Assembly (NCBI GenBank): GCA_944739405.2
Contig: OX123182.2
Location: forward strand, 98,634,051 to 98,698,050
Source: Euclidia mi
Lineage: Eukaryota; Arthropoda; Insecta; Lepidoptera; Erebidae
Direction of reading: 5' to 3'
Length of the DNA stretch: 64,000 nt
Positions 45,011 to 54,541 of the stretch are shown piece after piece (positions within the stretch are counted from its first letter, which is position 1; each line of letters starts with the position of its first letter). A model generated the notes under the pieces. The model was not told where the DNA came from and did no database searches. It worked only from the letters and a program-made list of their open reading frames with translations. A program made the position numbers and the translations under genes.

Positions 45011-45586
45011 AATTATCGTTTATAAAAGCGGTACAATCAATACATATTACTGTATCGGAAAACAAGGTTGTGGGTAGTTCAATATTTCAAAAGTAACTAT
45101 TACCTTAATTCAATAGATTAGCATAATTCATTTAGTAATATTCACCACGGATATATTTACTATAGGTGTATTAAATATTTACAACTGAAATATTCACTAT
45201 ATAATAGACACGACTTGTTTCTCTGCATAAATTCGATTCTATACTACATGATACCCCAAGTTCTGAACTTTAACATCTCACAACTGACGGAACCACCCAC
45301 AATATCAATTATACAATTGCTAAGCTATATTATTACATTAACTATACATTGTCTATATTGACAAAAGTCTAAATAATACCACAATAGCAATAAAGAATTG
45401 TGAAACACATTATTAGTAAAAAACACAATAATATGAAAGTCAGTATTATATCGTACCTTAGTTAGCCGTTGCCGGGGCGGAACTGACACTGAACAAAGTC
45501 TGTTCACATTTTGTACTCTATTTACCCGTTTGATAGTGTCAACTGTCAAACGTCAAACCAATTTGTCTATTTACAATTGGCAACAC
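45011..45586. other. Flank of the Jockey element
   Basis: AT-rich. Near 45535-45580 words such as GTCAACTGTCAAACGTCAAA and GGCAACAC occur, which I often associate with non-coding insect DNA. No gene. Confidence 0.4.
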
Positions 45587-46137
45587 TTTTTGTTCCGATG
45601 TTCACACTTCGACTGCCGGTAGACAACTGAGTGTCGCCCGAAGAGACGTGGTTCATCGCGACGCCCCGTAAAGGGCGTGCAGAGGCTTGTTCGGGGCAGT
45701 TTAGCCCCCCGCAAGCGGGTTCTTTTCTCCTGCCCTTTAATAAGGGCAGGTCCTGGGGGCGGGCAGTAGTTGCCCTTAGGGACCAAGAAGGCGTGTATGC
45801 GCGTGTACTCGCAGGCCGCTAGATCTTCACGCCGTCCGGGCGGTCAGCACGAGCCAGGTGAGACCCCCGGCGAACCGAGGGAGGCCCAGCTCCGTGAAGC
45901 CAGCGACGCGGACGGCGACTTACGTGCGGCCTGCGGAGGTCTTAGTGGTGTGGTGTGGAGTAGTTGGTCGACATCTGGCTGGATGTCGACGTCGTGGTGT
46001 GGGTGTCGAATCCTTGGCGTCGCTGTTGCGGTGGTCGTCCGCGCGCGCGCATGATGCGCGTATCCTGGGTGATACGCGCAGATGTCGCGCGGAAAGGGGC
46101 GGCCACCTGCAACAGAGTTGTGAAAGGGGTTGTCGTA
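45587..46137 (-). other. 3' UTR of the Jockey element with stem-loops
   Basis: The region contains several hairpins: CCTGCCCTT/AAGGGCAGG with a TAAT loop (45729-45750), GCCCCGTAAAGGGC near 45663, CCCGCAAGCGGG near 45708, and GCGCGTATC/GATACGCGC near 46057-46080. LINE RTs can recognise 3' structures (family knowledge); whether these serve that role is inference. The ORFs on the plus strand here are shadows. Confidence 0.6.
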
Positions 46138-48861
46138 TTAGAGGGGACGGCGGTTGCCCGGGGCAGCCGCAGCGTCCGCAGAGTCGTCGTGGTCGATGAT
46201 GAGGTCTCGGGGCAGCTTCTTCTTGTCCGGGGGGCGAGCGTGCCAGGGGGCCAGGTCCCGGACATGGTCCCAGGCCGAGGCGTCGGCTCGCTCAAACATC
46301 CCCACGGACAGACGGCGGATGTAGGCGTCCAGGCTCTCGATGCGGGTGTCCCGCTGGATGACATCGTTCCTCACGTAGCGAGGAGCTTGTACGGCGGCGC
46401 GCAGCGACAGTGACTGCTGCGCGCGGAGGCGAATGCGGCTCGACTCGCTCGTGAGGGCGAACCAAGCGGGCGCGGCGTAGGTGAGCCGGGTGCGTACATA
46501 AGACTTGTACACACCCAGCTTTGCTCGCAGAGGTAGGTGAGAGGAGAGCACTGGACGCAGTAGCGCCCTGGTTGCGCGTACCTGAGCGACGACGTTGCGG
46601 ACGTGCGGCTTCATAGACAAGGAGCGGTCTATGGTGATCCCCAGGTATTTCACCGTCCGGGTCCAGGGGATGTACTCACCCTGGAGTTTCAGTGGCAGTG
46701 GATGGAGCTGCTTGCTGCTGATTAAAATGGCCTGTGACTTACCCACGTTCACCGACAGTCGCCACTGCGATAGCCAGCGGGGGAGTATGTCGAGGGTACG
46801 CTGCATTTTCTTGGCGGCGTGGGCGGCGTTGACGCTCGTCGAGATGAACGCCGCATCGTCGGCGTAGAGCGCCAGCTCGGCACCCTCGGCGACGGGGATG
46901 TCGTCGGTGAACCTGGTGTAAAGCACAGGCGAGAGGCATGAGCCCTGCGGGACTCCAGCGGAGATTGTGCGGATGTCAGACAGCTCCTGTTCCACTGCCA
47001 CTCGGAATGTCCGGTTGTTTAGGAACGAGGAGACCACGTTAACTACACGGCGAGGCGCTGTGGACGTTGACAGCTTGTACAGCAGACCGGAGTGCCACAC
47101 TCGGTCAAACGCTTTCTGTATGTCGAGGAATACTGCTACGGCGTGCTCGCGCTTGTTGCGCGCCGCCGTTATCCGATGCAGTACCCTCGACAGCTGCAGT
47201 GTTGTTGAGTGTTCAGACCTGAACCCGAATTGTTCCGGTCTGGGTGTTATGTGCGGTGTGAGGTGCCGCAGCAGGAGTCTCTCAAACACCTTCGAGGTCG
47301 TGGGCAGGAGAGTGATCGGCCGATAGCTCCCCGGCTTCAGGATGTTCTTATCCGGCTTCGGTAGCATAATGATGCGGCCTTCTTTCCAGCATGCGGGGAA
47401 GGCGCCTGTGCGGACGATCCCTGTGAATAGGCGCGCCAACGCTGCCACGGTACGGTGCGGCAGGTGGCGCAGCGCTGCATTCGGTATCCCATCCGCCCCA
47501 GGGGCCTTCCGGGGCTGGGTCTGCCGTATGGCGCGCTGTACCATCCCGGGTGAGAAGAAGATGGGGTCCTCATTGGGAGCTATCGGCGTGGCGAAGTACT
47601 CCCGAAGGTGTGTCTCGACTGCTGCGGCGTGTTCTGCGTCCACAATCGGGTTAGGCCTGAACTCGCCCTCGAGGTGGTCGGCTAAGATAGCTGCTCGGTC
47701 TGCTGCTTTGTAGCGCGGTGTTCCGTCGGCGTGTAGTAGCGGGCGCACCGGAGCTGGGGTGTTCGTGAGGCGACGACATAGCCGGTGGATCGACGGCCAG
47801 TCGTCGCGAGAGTCCTCGATCAGTCTCTCCCAGCTCTCGGCGGTGTGAGTCCTCAACTCGCCCTTCACTCTCTCCGTCAGCCGGTTGAGTTGTGTCTTAA
47901 GGGTAGGGCATCGCGTGCTTTGCCACTGTCTTCTTAGGCGCCGCTTGTCAGCTATCAATTTTGCGATGTGTGCCGGCAGAGGGGGTAGCCTCCTCTGGGT
48001 GTTGATGGGTGGTGTGGAGCTGACAAGGGCGGACTTAATAGCGCTGGTGAGTTCGGACGCGAGCGCGTCGACGTCGGCTGCGGAGCTGATAGGGCGAGTC
48101 GGTGTTGTGGTCTCCATCGTGTCCTTAAATTTGGTCCAATCCGGTAATGGACGTGGCGCTTGAGGGACGACGCGGGTGGGTTGTTGCTGGGCGACGACGA
48201 GTACCGGCTGGTGGTCCGACTGTAGCTCGTCGTCGAGTACTTCCTGGCTAAGTTGCAACTGGCAGTGCGAAAGGTCATTGTGGACGACGATGTCAATGAC
48301 GTCGGGTATGTGTGTGAGCGTGTCCGGGTAATGAGTTGGTACCTCCGGACCCGCGACGATGTAACCTTGAGCTTCGGCGTCGTTGAAGAGTCGTATACCC
48401 GGTGCGTTGGTGGTCGACGAGTTCCACGCTGGGTGCTTGCAGTTGAAGTCGCCCGCAATGACGACCGGGTGGGGTGCTTGTAGGATGGTCCGCAGTTCTG
48501 TGACGTCGATGTTCACTGCGGGCGGCTTGTATGCGGCGTACAGGTGGAGGTGCGCACCGCCTAGGTGCAGCTCTACACCCAGCGTGTACAAGGTGCTGTG
48601 TGTTCTGACGGGTAGTGGTTGGTGTACGACTCTTCGTTTGACGAGCACTGCCAGTCCGCGGTAGCGCGTGCCGTCCGGCGTTAGTTCGTCCCTCCGATAA
48701 ATGAGGAAACCCGGGAATCGTAGTCGGTCTGCAGGTCCCAGGTGCGTCTCATTTATCAGCGCCACGTCGATGTCCTGTTCCTGCAGGAGAGGGCGGAGCA
48801 GGGCGGCCTTCTTTAGGAGGTTGCGGGCGTTCCAGTGAAGAATCCTCAAGGGCTTATTCAT
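46138..48861 (-). CDS. Jockey ORF2, endonuclease-reverse transcriptase (907 aa)
   Basis: The enzyme of target-primed reverse transcription. It nicks chromosomal DNA and copies element RNA from the nick (family knowledge). The AP-endonuclease domain (about residues 5-235) shows LHWNARN (Asn11), INETHLG (Glu38), GDFNCKHPAWNS and SDHQPV. The RT domain (about 440-730) shows PGADGIPNAALRHL, YRPITLLPTTSKVFERLLL, QFGFRSEHSTTLQL, AVFLDIQKAFDRVWHSGL, GVPQGSCLSPVLY, the catalytic YADD at 666-669 (codons at 46855-46866) and KYLGITID. There is no RNase H and no cysteine-rich tail; the end is Ala/Asp-rich. No stop or frameshift is seen, and all key residues are present. The start ATG lies inside the ORF1 end, with an 8-nt overlap. 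Confidence 0.93.
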   Translation of the reverse strand: MNKPLRILHWNARNLLKKAALLRPLLQEQDIDVALINETHLGPADRLRFPGFLIYRRDELTPDGTRYRGLAVLVKRRVVHQPLPVRTHSTLYTLGVELHLGGAHLHLYAAYKPPAVNIDVTELRTILQAPHPVVIAGDFNCKHPAWNSSTTNAPGIRLFNDAEAQGYIVAGPEVPTHYPDTLTHIPDVIDIVVHNDLSHCQLQLSQEVLDDELQSDHQPVLVVAQQQPTRVVPQAPRPLPDWTKFKDTMETTTPTRPISSAADVDALASELTSAIKSALVSSTPPINTQRRLPPLPAHIAKLIADKRRLRRQWQSTRCPTLKTQLNRLTERVKGELRTHTAESWERLIEDSRDDWPSIHRLCRRLTNTPAPVRPLLHADGTPRYKAADRAAILADHLEGEFRPNPIVDAEHAAAVETHLREYFATPIAPNEDPIFFSPGMVQRAIRQTQPRKAPGADGIPNAALRHLPHRTVAALARLFTGIVRTGAFPACWKEGRIIMLPKPDKNILKPGSYRPITLLPTTSKVFERLLLRHLTPHITPRPEQFGFRSEHSTTLQLSRVLHRITAARNKREHAVAVFLDIQKAFDRVWHSGLLYKLSTSTAPRRVVNVVSSFLNNRTFRVAVEQELSDIRTISAGVPQGSCLSPVLYTRFTDDIPVAEGAELALYADDAAFISTSVNAAHAAKKMQRTLDILPRWLSQWRLSVNVGKSQAILISSKQLHPLPLKLQGEYIPWTRTVKYLGITIDRSLSMKPHVRNVVAQVRATRALLRPVLSSHLPLRAKLGVYKSYVRTRLTYAAPAWFALTSESSRIRLRAQQSLSLRAAVQAPRYVRNDVIQRDTRIESLDAYIRRLSVGMFERADASAWDHVRDLAPWHARPPDKKKLPRDLIIDHDDSADAAAAPGNRRPL

Positions 48862-51214
48862 CGTCGTTCATGACGAGATCCGCCAGGCCCTTGAGGATGA
48901 TAGAAACGATGGCCTGCTTATCGCGCCCGGCGCTAAGGGCGGTGAGCACATCGTGTAGCACGTTGATGGCTGCCTGTACAGTTGTTGTTTTGCCGCCGCT
49001 CCTTGGTCCCTCACTGTGGTGTGGGGCCTTCGCCTTCTTGCCCCTGGCCGCAGTTGGTTCGGCGGGGGTGGCGACCGGGCGAGCGGACGGCTGGGGTGCT
49101 TCTTGAGTAGGCGCCGGGTTGCGTTTAGGCTTCCTTGGGCCGCCCTGGGTTGGTGGTGGGTCCTTCGGGGGTACTTCCGCGGCGGCGGGCGCGGTCGCGC
49201 CTTCCTTGCCTCGCCTGCGGTTTCTCCGCCCTCTCTTCCTTTTAGCCGCGACCGCGGTTCCGCGAGCTATGGGGTCATTTGCCTCAGCCATGAGCGTCGC
49301 GCCTTGCGCGGTCTCCCCTTGTGGCTGAGGCTTTACCGGCTCCGGCACTTTGCGCGGCTCACCGGAGAACGCGACAGTCCCGGCCTTCTTGTTTCGCGCT
49401 TCCCGCTTGAAGACCGGGCAGTGGACGTGGTTGGCGGGGTGCGTCCCCCCGCAGTTGGCGCAAGTTGCAGGCTCTTCGATTGGGCGCGGGCAGTCTCTTG
49501 CGGCGTGTTCTTCGCCGCAGCGCACACATGCCAGGGGTCGGTGGCACTGGTGGCTCGAGTGCCTGAATTTCTGGCACCGATGGCACTGGGCTGGCTTTCT
49601 CTTCCCGCGCCAATTCTCTATTTTGACACCGGGGATGCCAAGCATCTCCGTGACCTCGAAGATCCCCGGTGTGACGTCCTTCGTCCTCTTGATAATCGCG
49701 AGGAGGATGCACCCCGGTCTGTCGCGGCGGGCCCGAATGTTCCGCACATATTCGGGCTCGTACCCCAGCTCGCGGAGTTCTTCCTCGACCTCCTCCGGTG
49801 TCGTATTAAAGGGCAGTCCTCTAATAGCCACCTTCAGGCTGCGTTCCGCTGGGAGGGAGTAACAGAACCAGGACAGTTTCTCCGTCTTCTCCAGTTCCGT
49901 CAGGTATCTTTGTATTAGCCGGTATTCTTCTTCTTCCCTCGGCGTGAATCTAATGCCTTTGCCGAAGGGGCGGGCATTGGCGGCTCTACCTAACTGGTTC
50001 TTTAACTCCCTCAGGTGGTGAGCCCAGTTCGGGAAGTGTTCCACGATCACCGGAGGGTAGCGCGGCTTGCTGGCGGCGGCGGCGGCGGTCGCGGCAGGCG
50101 CGGCGTCAGGCGCGGCGTCGGGGCGCGCGGCGGTCGCGGCAGGCGCGGCGTCGGGGCGCGCGGCGGCGGCGGCGGGGCGCGCGGCGGCGGCGGCGGGGCG
50201 CGCGGCGGCGGCGGCGGGGCGCGCGGCGGCGGCGGCGGCGGGCGCGGCGGCGGTCGCGCGGGGAGCGGGCGGCGAGCGGACGACGTCTGTGTACGCGCGC
50301 GGTGAGTTATTACCCGGTGCGGCGGTAGAGGGCGCTGCGGGCGGCGGGCGGTGGAGGCGGGGGTCACGCTGTGGAAGCGGTGCCTGTCCGAGTAAGTCGG
50401 CACGACGCCTCTTGGCTTCCTCTTCTTCCTCCTCCTCGTCCGGGCTCCTTCTTCGTCTTGCTGGAGATGGGCGGGCGGCTGGTTGGTCCACTTCCATCGC
50501 TACTGAGGGCAATGAGTGAGCCCGTTGCAAGTTCGCCGACATGCACATAGTGTGTCGGCGGCGCTTCACATGTAGCACCAGGTCCGCTTTGGTGTTGTCG
50601 GCCGCGCTCGGGTTCGAGTCTGCCGATGTCATCGACAGCTCAGAACCACTCCTTGATGAGCAGGCGGAGCGCGGCGCGGGAGAATCCTTGGCGGCGATGC
50701 GCGGCGACTCGGCGACGTAGTCGCGCGCGGTGGCGACGCGCGGCGGAGAGCTCGCGACGGACGAGCCACTCGACGCCGGCGCGGGCCGCGGCGGGTGTGC
50801 GCGGGGGGCGGCGCGGGTCGCGGGGGCCCGGTCTCGCGCGGCGGCGCTCGGTCGCGGCGGCGGGTTCGCGGGCGCCTGCATCACGGCGGCGCTGCGCGCA
50901 CTCGGACGACCCGCAGGCGGGCGGGTGTGCGCGGGGCCTGCCCCGGGGCGCGGGGGGGCGGCGGTCGCGGAGGCGGCGACAGCGGAGTCAGCCTGCCTAT
51001 GGTCACCTGATGGTCTAAGGTCACCTGATGGTTTGTGGTTACCATGATGGCCTATGGTGGCAGTGATGGTGTTTGAATGGTCACTAGGTCTGTGGTGAGT
51101 ATGGTGACGGTATGATGGTGATCGCGGTGTCGGTTTGGACACCGGTGTAAAGTCCTCGTCCTCGTCGTCTTCGTCGCGTGAGCCCTGAGAAGGGCTATTG
51201 CGGCGTGACGACAT
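48854..51214 (-). CDS. Jockey ORF1, RNA-binding gag-like protein (786 aa)
   Basis: The nucleic-acid chaperone/particle protein of a Jockey-type LINE. It begins MSSRRNSPSQGS with an acidic DEDDEDED stretch. A long Pro/Ala/Arg-rich low-complexity region follows, including repeated RPAAAAA units at about residues 315-387. A PRE_C2HC-like region (KVAIRGLPFNTTPEEVEEEL, near 455-535) precedes three zinc knuckles from residue 544: CHRCQKFRHSSHQC, CVRCGEEHAARDC and CANCGGTHPANHVHC. The C-terminus is basic (KRKRGRRNRRRGK) and ends MNDDE. The stop overlaps the ORF2 start by 8 nt (ATGAATAA), which suggests ORF2 translation by termination-reinitiation. The first ATG at 51214 is chosen because it follows directly on the leader and no in-frame Met precedes it. 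Codon use is strongly GC-biased. Cellular role inferred from the family. Confidence 0.9.
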   Translation of the reverse strand: MSSRRNSPSQGSRDEDDEDEDFTPVSKPTPRSPSYRHHTHHRPSDHSNTITATIGHHGNHKPSGDLRPSGDHRQADSAVAASATAAPPRPGAGPAHTRPPAGRPSARSAAVMQAPANPPPRPSAAARDRAPATRAAPRAHPPRPAPASSGSSVASSPPRVATARDYVAESPRIAAKDSPAPRSACSSRSGSELSMTSADSNPSAADNTKADLVLHVKRRRHTMCMSANLQRAHSLPSVAMEVDQPAARPSPARRRRSPDEEEEEEEAKRRRADLLGQAPLPQRDPRLHRPPPAAPSTAAPGNNSPRAYTDVVRSPPAPRATAAAPAAAAAARPAAAAARPAAAAARPAAAAARPDAAPAATAARPDAAPDAAPAATAAAAASKPRYPPVIVEHFPNWAHHLRELKNQLGRAANARPFGKGIRFTPREEEEYRLIQRYLTELEKTEKLSWFCYSLPAERSLKVAIRGLPFNTTPEEVEEELRELGYEPEYVRNIRARRDRPGCILLAIIKRTKDVTPGIFEVTEMLGIPGVKIENWRGKRKPAQCHRCQKFRHSSHQCHRPLACVRCGEEHAARDCPRPIEEPATCANCGGTHPANHVHCPVFKREARNKKAGTVAFSGEPRKVPEPVKPQPQGETAQGATLMAEANDPIARGTAVAAKRKRGRRNRRRGKEGATAPAAAEVPPKDPPPTQGGPRKPKRNPAPTQEAPQPSARPVATPAEPTAARGKKAKAPHHSEGPRSGGKTTTVQAAINVLHDVLTALSAGRDKQAIVSIILKGLADLVMNDDE

Positions 51215-51470
51215 TGTTAGGTCGCGCTACGGCTGCGACCGCTCGGCGACAATGTTGTTTCGCTGGGAGTTCCGATGAGTGTTTGCTCCGTACAGCACAT
51301 ACGAAAATCGTATGTACTGCACGTAACAAACAACGTCGCGGTCCGTGCAACACTTCCGAGACTGGAGCTCTTCGCTTTGTTCGCAGGTGCTAGCGGTGAG
51401 AGGTCCTTCTTCGGCGGCGGCGGCGAGGCGAATCCGAGCCTGAGTGTCGCTCCGTAGCGGTCTGTCTTTT
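51215..51470 (-). promoter_or_regulatory. 5' UTR / internal promoter region of the Jockey element
   Basis: GC-rich leader from near 51470 to the ORF1 start. Jockey-type LINEs carry an RNA polymerase II promoter within this region (family knowledge). A CACTCAGGCTCGG stretch lies near the presumed start. An imperfect inverted repeat (GTACAGCACATACGA with TCGTATGTACTGCAC) lies at 51290-51322. The start point is inferred from the composition change. Confidence 0.5.
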
Positions 51471-52153
51471 ATACTAGTGAACTAACAACTCACCGAGTGG
51501 GGATATGACGTTTCGTCGCTACGAGCAGATTGAAATACAATGTTTTATAACAAAACTAATACATTTTATATTAAAAATATAATTGATTTAACATTTTATA
51601 GAAACATATAGCACAATAATCAGAATTATCTATCACGTGTATCTATGTGTATCGGGATCTGTCTTCAGGCTCAGGAATAAAATCCGAAAATACGATATAA
51701 TATTTATTAACGTTACACATGAATTCAATACAAAGGCTATGGATCGGCTGGTTACACAATAATTAATATCGATTACAGTGTAGTACATATGCTAAATACA
51801 AAAGGATGATTAACGCTACTATAAAAGGAAATATGCTGTAGGCACATTAATTAATTACTTAATAAAATAATGGTAATAAAATTTTTAAACCTCATACATG
51901 ATCTACTCTCAACATGATAACATACCAGCTGTTTCTTCAAACTTGACCTTGAATTTAATATTTATTTTAAATATTTCAAACCATTACTCTATACATATTT
52001 AAATGAAAAATTTAAACTAATTAAAAATCAGGATTACTCATGCTTGATAAGGATTATTATGTTAATGCAAGGTTGTCAAAGTCCACTTTTAACGTAAGCA
52101 CTTGTCACTTTTCATTTTTCGCACTGATTCACTACAATACGTTGCACCGTTCA
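51471..52153. other. No gene; expected site of a gypsy 3' LTR
   Basis: AT-rich DNA between the Jockey 5' end and the minus-strand gypsy element. By position it should contain that element's 3' UTR and LTR. No second copy exists in the window, so LTR edges cannot be set. Confidence 0.35.
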
Positions 52154-52427
52154 CTATGCAATAACTTGTGCAGCGAAACCGTTAAGGCCTCGCTCGCATA
52201 TCGCAGCAGGCTGCTCCACAATAATTCTTCCTAGATACCTGCCGTAGCCATCCTTGCAACGAGTCCACAAGAAATATATAACTGCACCAAGCAATATCAG
52301 TACAGATAGTAAACCATATATCTCCGATTTATCAATGAAACCGGCAGTTGCAAAGGTACCAGCCAAATTTCCGGCGCCGTTTTGGGCTACAATAATTTCC
52401 TCCTTTGTCTGCTTACTACCTACCCAT
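52154..52427 (-). pseudogene. Small single-span membrane protein ORF after gypsy integrase
   Basis: About 45 nt downstream of the integrase stop, an ATG at 52427 is followed by a Gly codon, then a 4-nt tandem duplication (CTAC at 52416-52419 and 52420-52423 on the plus strand) that shifts the frame. The body reads on: KQTKEEIIVAQNGAGN, a Gly/Ala/Thr stretch, a hydrophobic span GLLSVLILLGAVIYFLW, then a basic tail (RCKDGYGRYLGRI) and TAG at about 52154. A Met-Gly start plus Lys suggests N-myristoylation (inference), and the span suggests one transmembrane helix. I recall similar short MG..KEE.IIAQ proteins from insect retroelements but know no established function. It is too short for a typical Env glycoprotein and has no signal peptide. 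It could be an accessory or envelope-replacement protein. Confidence 0.6.
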
Positions 52428-52471
52428 TTTACTAAGCATGATATGTCAAAGTAATATACTTGATGAACAGG

Positions 52472-53653
52472 TCAAGAGTTGAATTGGACTACTGGCTTAA
52501 TGACGCGTCCCGATCTCGATTGACGTTCATTGTTTTGATTTGTCTCTCCCTTATAAGGAATTGCAGAATCGTGACACTTTTTGCTCGCAATTACAAAGGC
52601 TGGTTTAAGTCTATCTATGCTTCTGTTTCTCTGTATGGCATCATATAATATTTTATAGTATTTATCATGCTTCTCTATAACTTGGTAAGGTCCTGAATAT
52701 GGTGGCTTCGAGACTCTATCACATCGTACAAAAACTTGATTACAATGTTTTAACTCTGGGTGTACAAAATATTTGACCTTGTTTGAACTCTCGTCTGGGA
52801 ACCGATGATATTTTTCGTATCCTTTGTCGTAACTCTCTAAGAAATGTGTCGTCCTCAGACACTTCTGGCTTGGTAAGCGCAAAGAAATCTCCAGGCAATC
52901 GCAACACTTCGCCGTATACCATTTCAGCAGCGCTGATGTTTGTATCTCCACGTAAAGTTGCTCTTGATCCTAAGAGTACAGAGGGTAATTCGTTCACCCA
53001 GTCACCAGTATTTCCTCGACACATCAAGCCTGTTTTCATTAATCGGTGCCATCGTTCAACTACTCCATTCGATTATAGATGGTACGCGGTAGTTCTAAGC
53101 TTGGTAATACCCATTCGTTTTGATAATAATGCAAACAAGTTTGATTCAAATTGTCTGCCTTGATCCGTAGTTATCCTTAACGGACAACCGAATCTAACAA
53201 TCCAGCCTGAAAAAACGATTTCAGCCACAGTTTCTGCAGTTATATCTTTAATTGGGTATGCTTCTGGCCATCCAGAGGCTCGATCTAACATTTTTACTAA
53301 ATATCTGTAACCTCTACAGTAATTCAGCGGGCCCACGATGTCCACATGCAAATGGTCAAATCGGCTACATTTTTCAAAGGTACCAAGCGGCGAAATTTTG
53401 TGGCGTTGAACCTTGGACCGGCCCAAGTAGAAATATCTTTGTTCATAGCTTTCCAAAAGAAGCGATCGCATATCATCTTTCGTGTCGTTCGTACACCTGG
53501 GTGGCCTATTCCGTGAATAGCGTTGTAGGCTGTAACACGAAACTCGGCAGGCAAATATGGTCGCACTTTATTTGTAGATACTTCGCAATATATCGGTATG
53601 TTGTTATTAGGTAATAACATTCTTTTGAAGCTTAAATTTTCTGCGTTCATCAA
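52472..53653 (-). pseudogene. Gypsy integrase (minus-strand element)
   Basis: The frames overlap in steps. 53653-53324 carries the zinc-binding start (HGIGHPGVRTTRKMICDRFF). 53471-53073 carries KVQRHKISPLGTF, DHLHVDIVGPLNYC (first Asp), LDRASGWPEAYPI, and CPLRITTDQGRQFES (second Asp), ending at a TAA in place of a Gln-type codon. Immediately after, VVERWHRLMKTGL supplies the Glu. 53039-52740 and 52951-52472 carry the C-terminal region (LPSVLLGSRATLRGDTNISA, YGEVLRLPGDFF, RVSKPPYSGPYQVIEKHDKY) and end at 52472. At least three frameshifts and one stop are present. The role would be insertion of element DNA into the chromosome. Confidence 0.83.
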
Positions 53654-53709
53654 GGTTTTAAATCTTCGTCTCTTTCCTGAGCACGTGAAAGTTCTTCATA
53701 GTCAATCGG

Positions 53710-54541
53710 TCATGGAATGCTTATAGATGAAATTCTCGATAAGGTATCAGCCACTACGTTATCAACACCACTAATGAACTCGATGGCTACACAAAACTGT
53801 AAAATAAAGTCTAAATGCCTTAACCTTCTCGGAGTGTCATGTTTCCCAATCTTGTTATTCTCAAAGGCGTGTACAAGCGGCTTTTGATCGGTATACATGG
53901 TCGTCCTTCTATTAAATATCGAAAATGCTTAATAGACGTGTAGATAGCCAAAGTTCACGGTCAAAGGCACTATATTTCTGTTGCGCTTCATTGAGCTTTG
54001 CGGAGAAAAATGCCATAGGCTGCCAAGAGTCAACAGCCAGTTGTTGCAGCACTGCTCCAGCACACGTGGCTAACACATCCATCATGAGGGCGATAGGGGC
54101 ATCAGGCAGAGGAAAAGATAATGTAATGGCACTTTTTAAGCTGTACTTACATCGCTCAAATGCTACAATAGATTGCTCAGTCCATTTGATAGGAGATTTG
54201 TCCCTCTTTTTCGTATCATGTAAATATTCATTTAGGGGCTTTTGCAACTCTGCTGCACGAGGTATGTGGCGCCTATAAAAATTTATCATACCCAGAAAAC
54301 GTCGTATTTCCTCTACTGTTCCAGACTGCGGGTCATTTGAAATGACCTTGACGCGGTCGTCGAGTGGACGTAGACCTTTATTCGAAACGTAGAATCCTAG
54401 AAACTCCAGTTCAGTTTTTCCAAATACACACTTAGCTAAATTAATTGTGAGATGTGAATGTTGATTCAAACATTCAAAAACTTTTCTTAGGTGGATTTCA
54501 TGTTGTGACCTTGAATTTGATGCAATTATTACGTCGTCAAT
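53710..54541 (-). pseudogene. Gypsy reverse transcriptase end and RNase H
   Basis: The reading starts inside the catalytic motif (Ile-Asp-Asp, then VIIASNSRSQHEIHLRKVF) and continues with INLAKCVFGKTELEFLGFYV, IRRFLGMINFYRRHIPRAAE and PIKWTEQSIVAFERCK. RNase H follows with IALMMDVLATCAGAVLQQ and YSAFDREL, a frameshift, then MYTDQKPLVHAFENN and VVADTLSRI. The frame break lies near 53900-53925. The first residue of the YxDD motif and all RT upstream are missing because of the junction at 54541. The enzyme would synthesise and process element DNA. Confidence 0.83.

Larger units (their letters stand above)
45587..51470 (-). mobile_element. Jockey-type LINE, apparently intact
   Basis: On the minus strand: 5' UTR (from about 51470), ORF1 (51214-48854), ORF2 (48861-46138), a 3' UTR rich in stem-loops, and a short A-run end (AACAAAAA, reverse at 45587-45593). 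Both ORFs are open for their full length, the only coding element in the window in this state. The body is GC-rich in sharp contrast to its AT-rich surroundings. ORF1 has three CCHC knuckles; ORF2 has an AP endonuclease and a reverse transcriptase with no RNase H, the Jockey-clade layout. A target duplication was not found by eye, so the exact ends are approximate. Confidence 0.88.
52154..54541 (-). mobile_element. Ty3/gypsy element, 5'-truncated
   Basis: Minus-strand order: end of reverse transcriptase, RNase H, integrase, small membrane ORF. The element is cut inside the reverse transcriptase catalytic motif at about 54541, where a plus-strand LINE begins, so gag, protease and most of RT are gone. 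It is a different family from the 23-29 kb copy, with a different codon composition and no similarity in the integrase C-terminus. Multiple frameshifts show that it is old. Confidence 0.82.

Noticed and set aside
45858..46413. Overlapping ORFs of 94-149 codons in three frames
   Set aside because: They are explained by scarcity of stop codons in the GC-rich LINE 3' UTR and ORF2 end; none has a motif.
50015..51047. Long plus-strand ORFs of Gly/Arg-rich proteins
   Set aside because: They are antisense shadows of the GC-rich ORF1; the minus frame has the zinc knuckles and normal protein composition.
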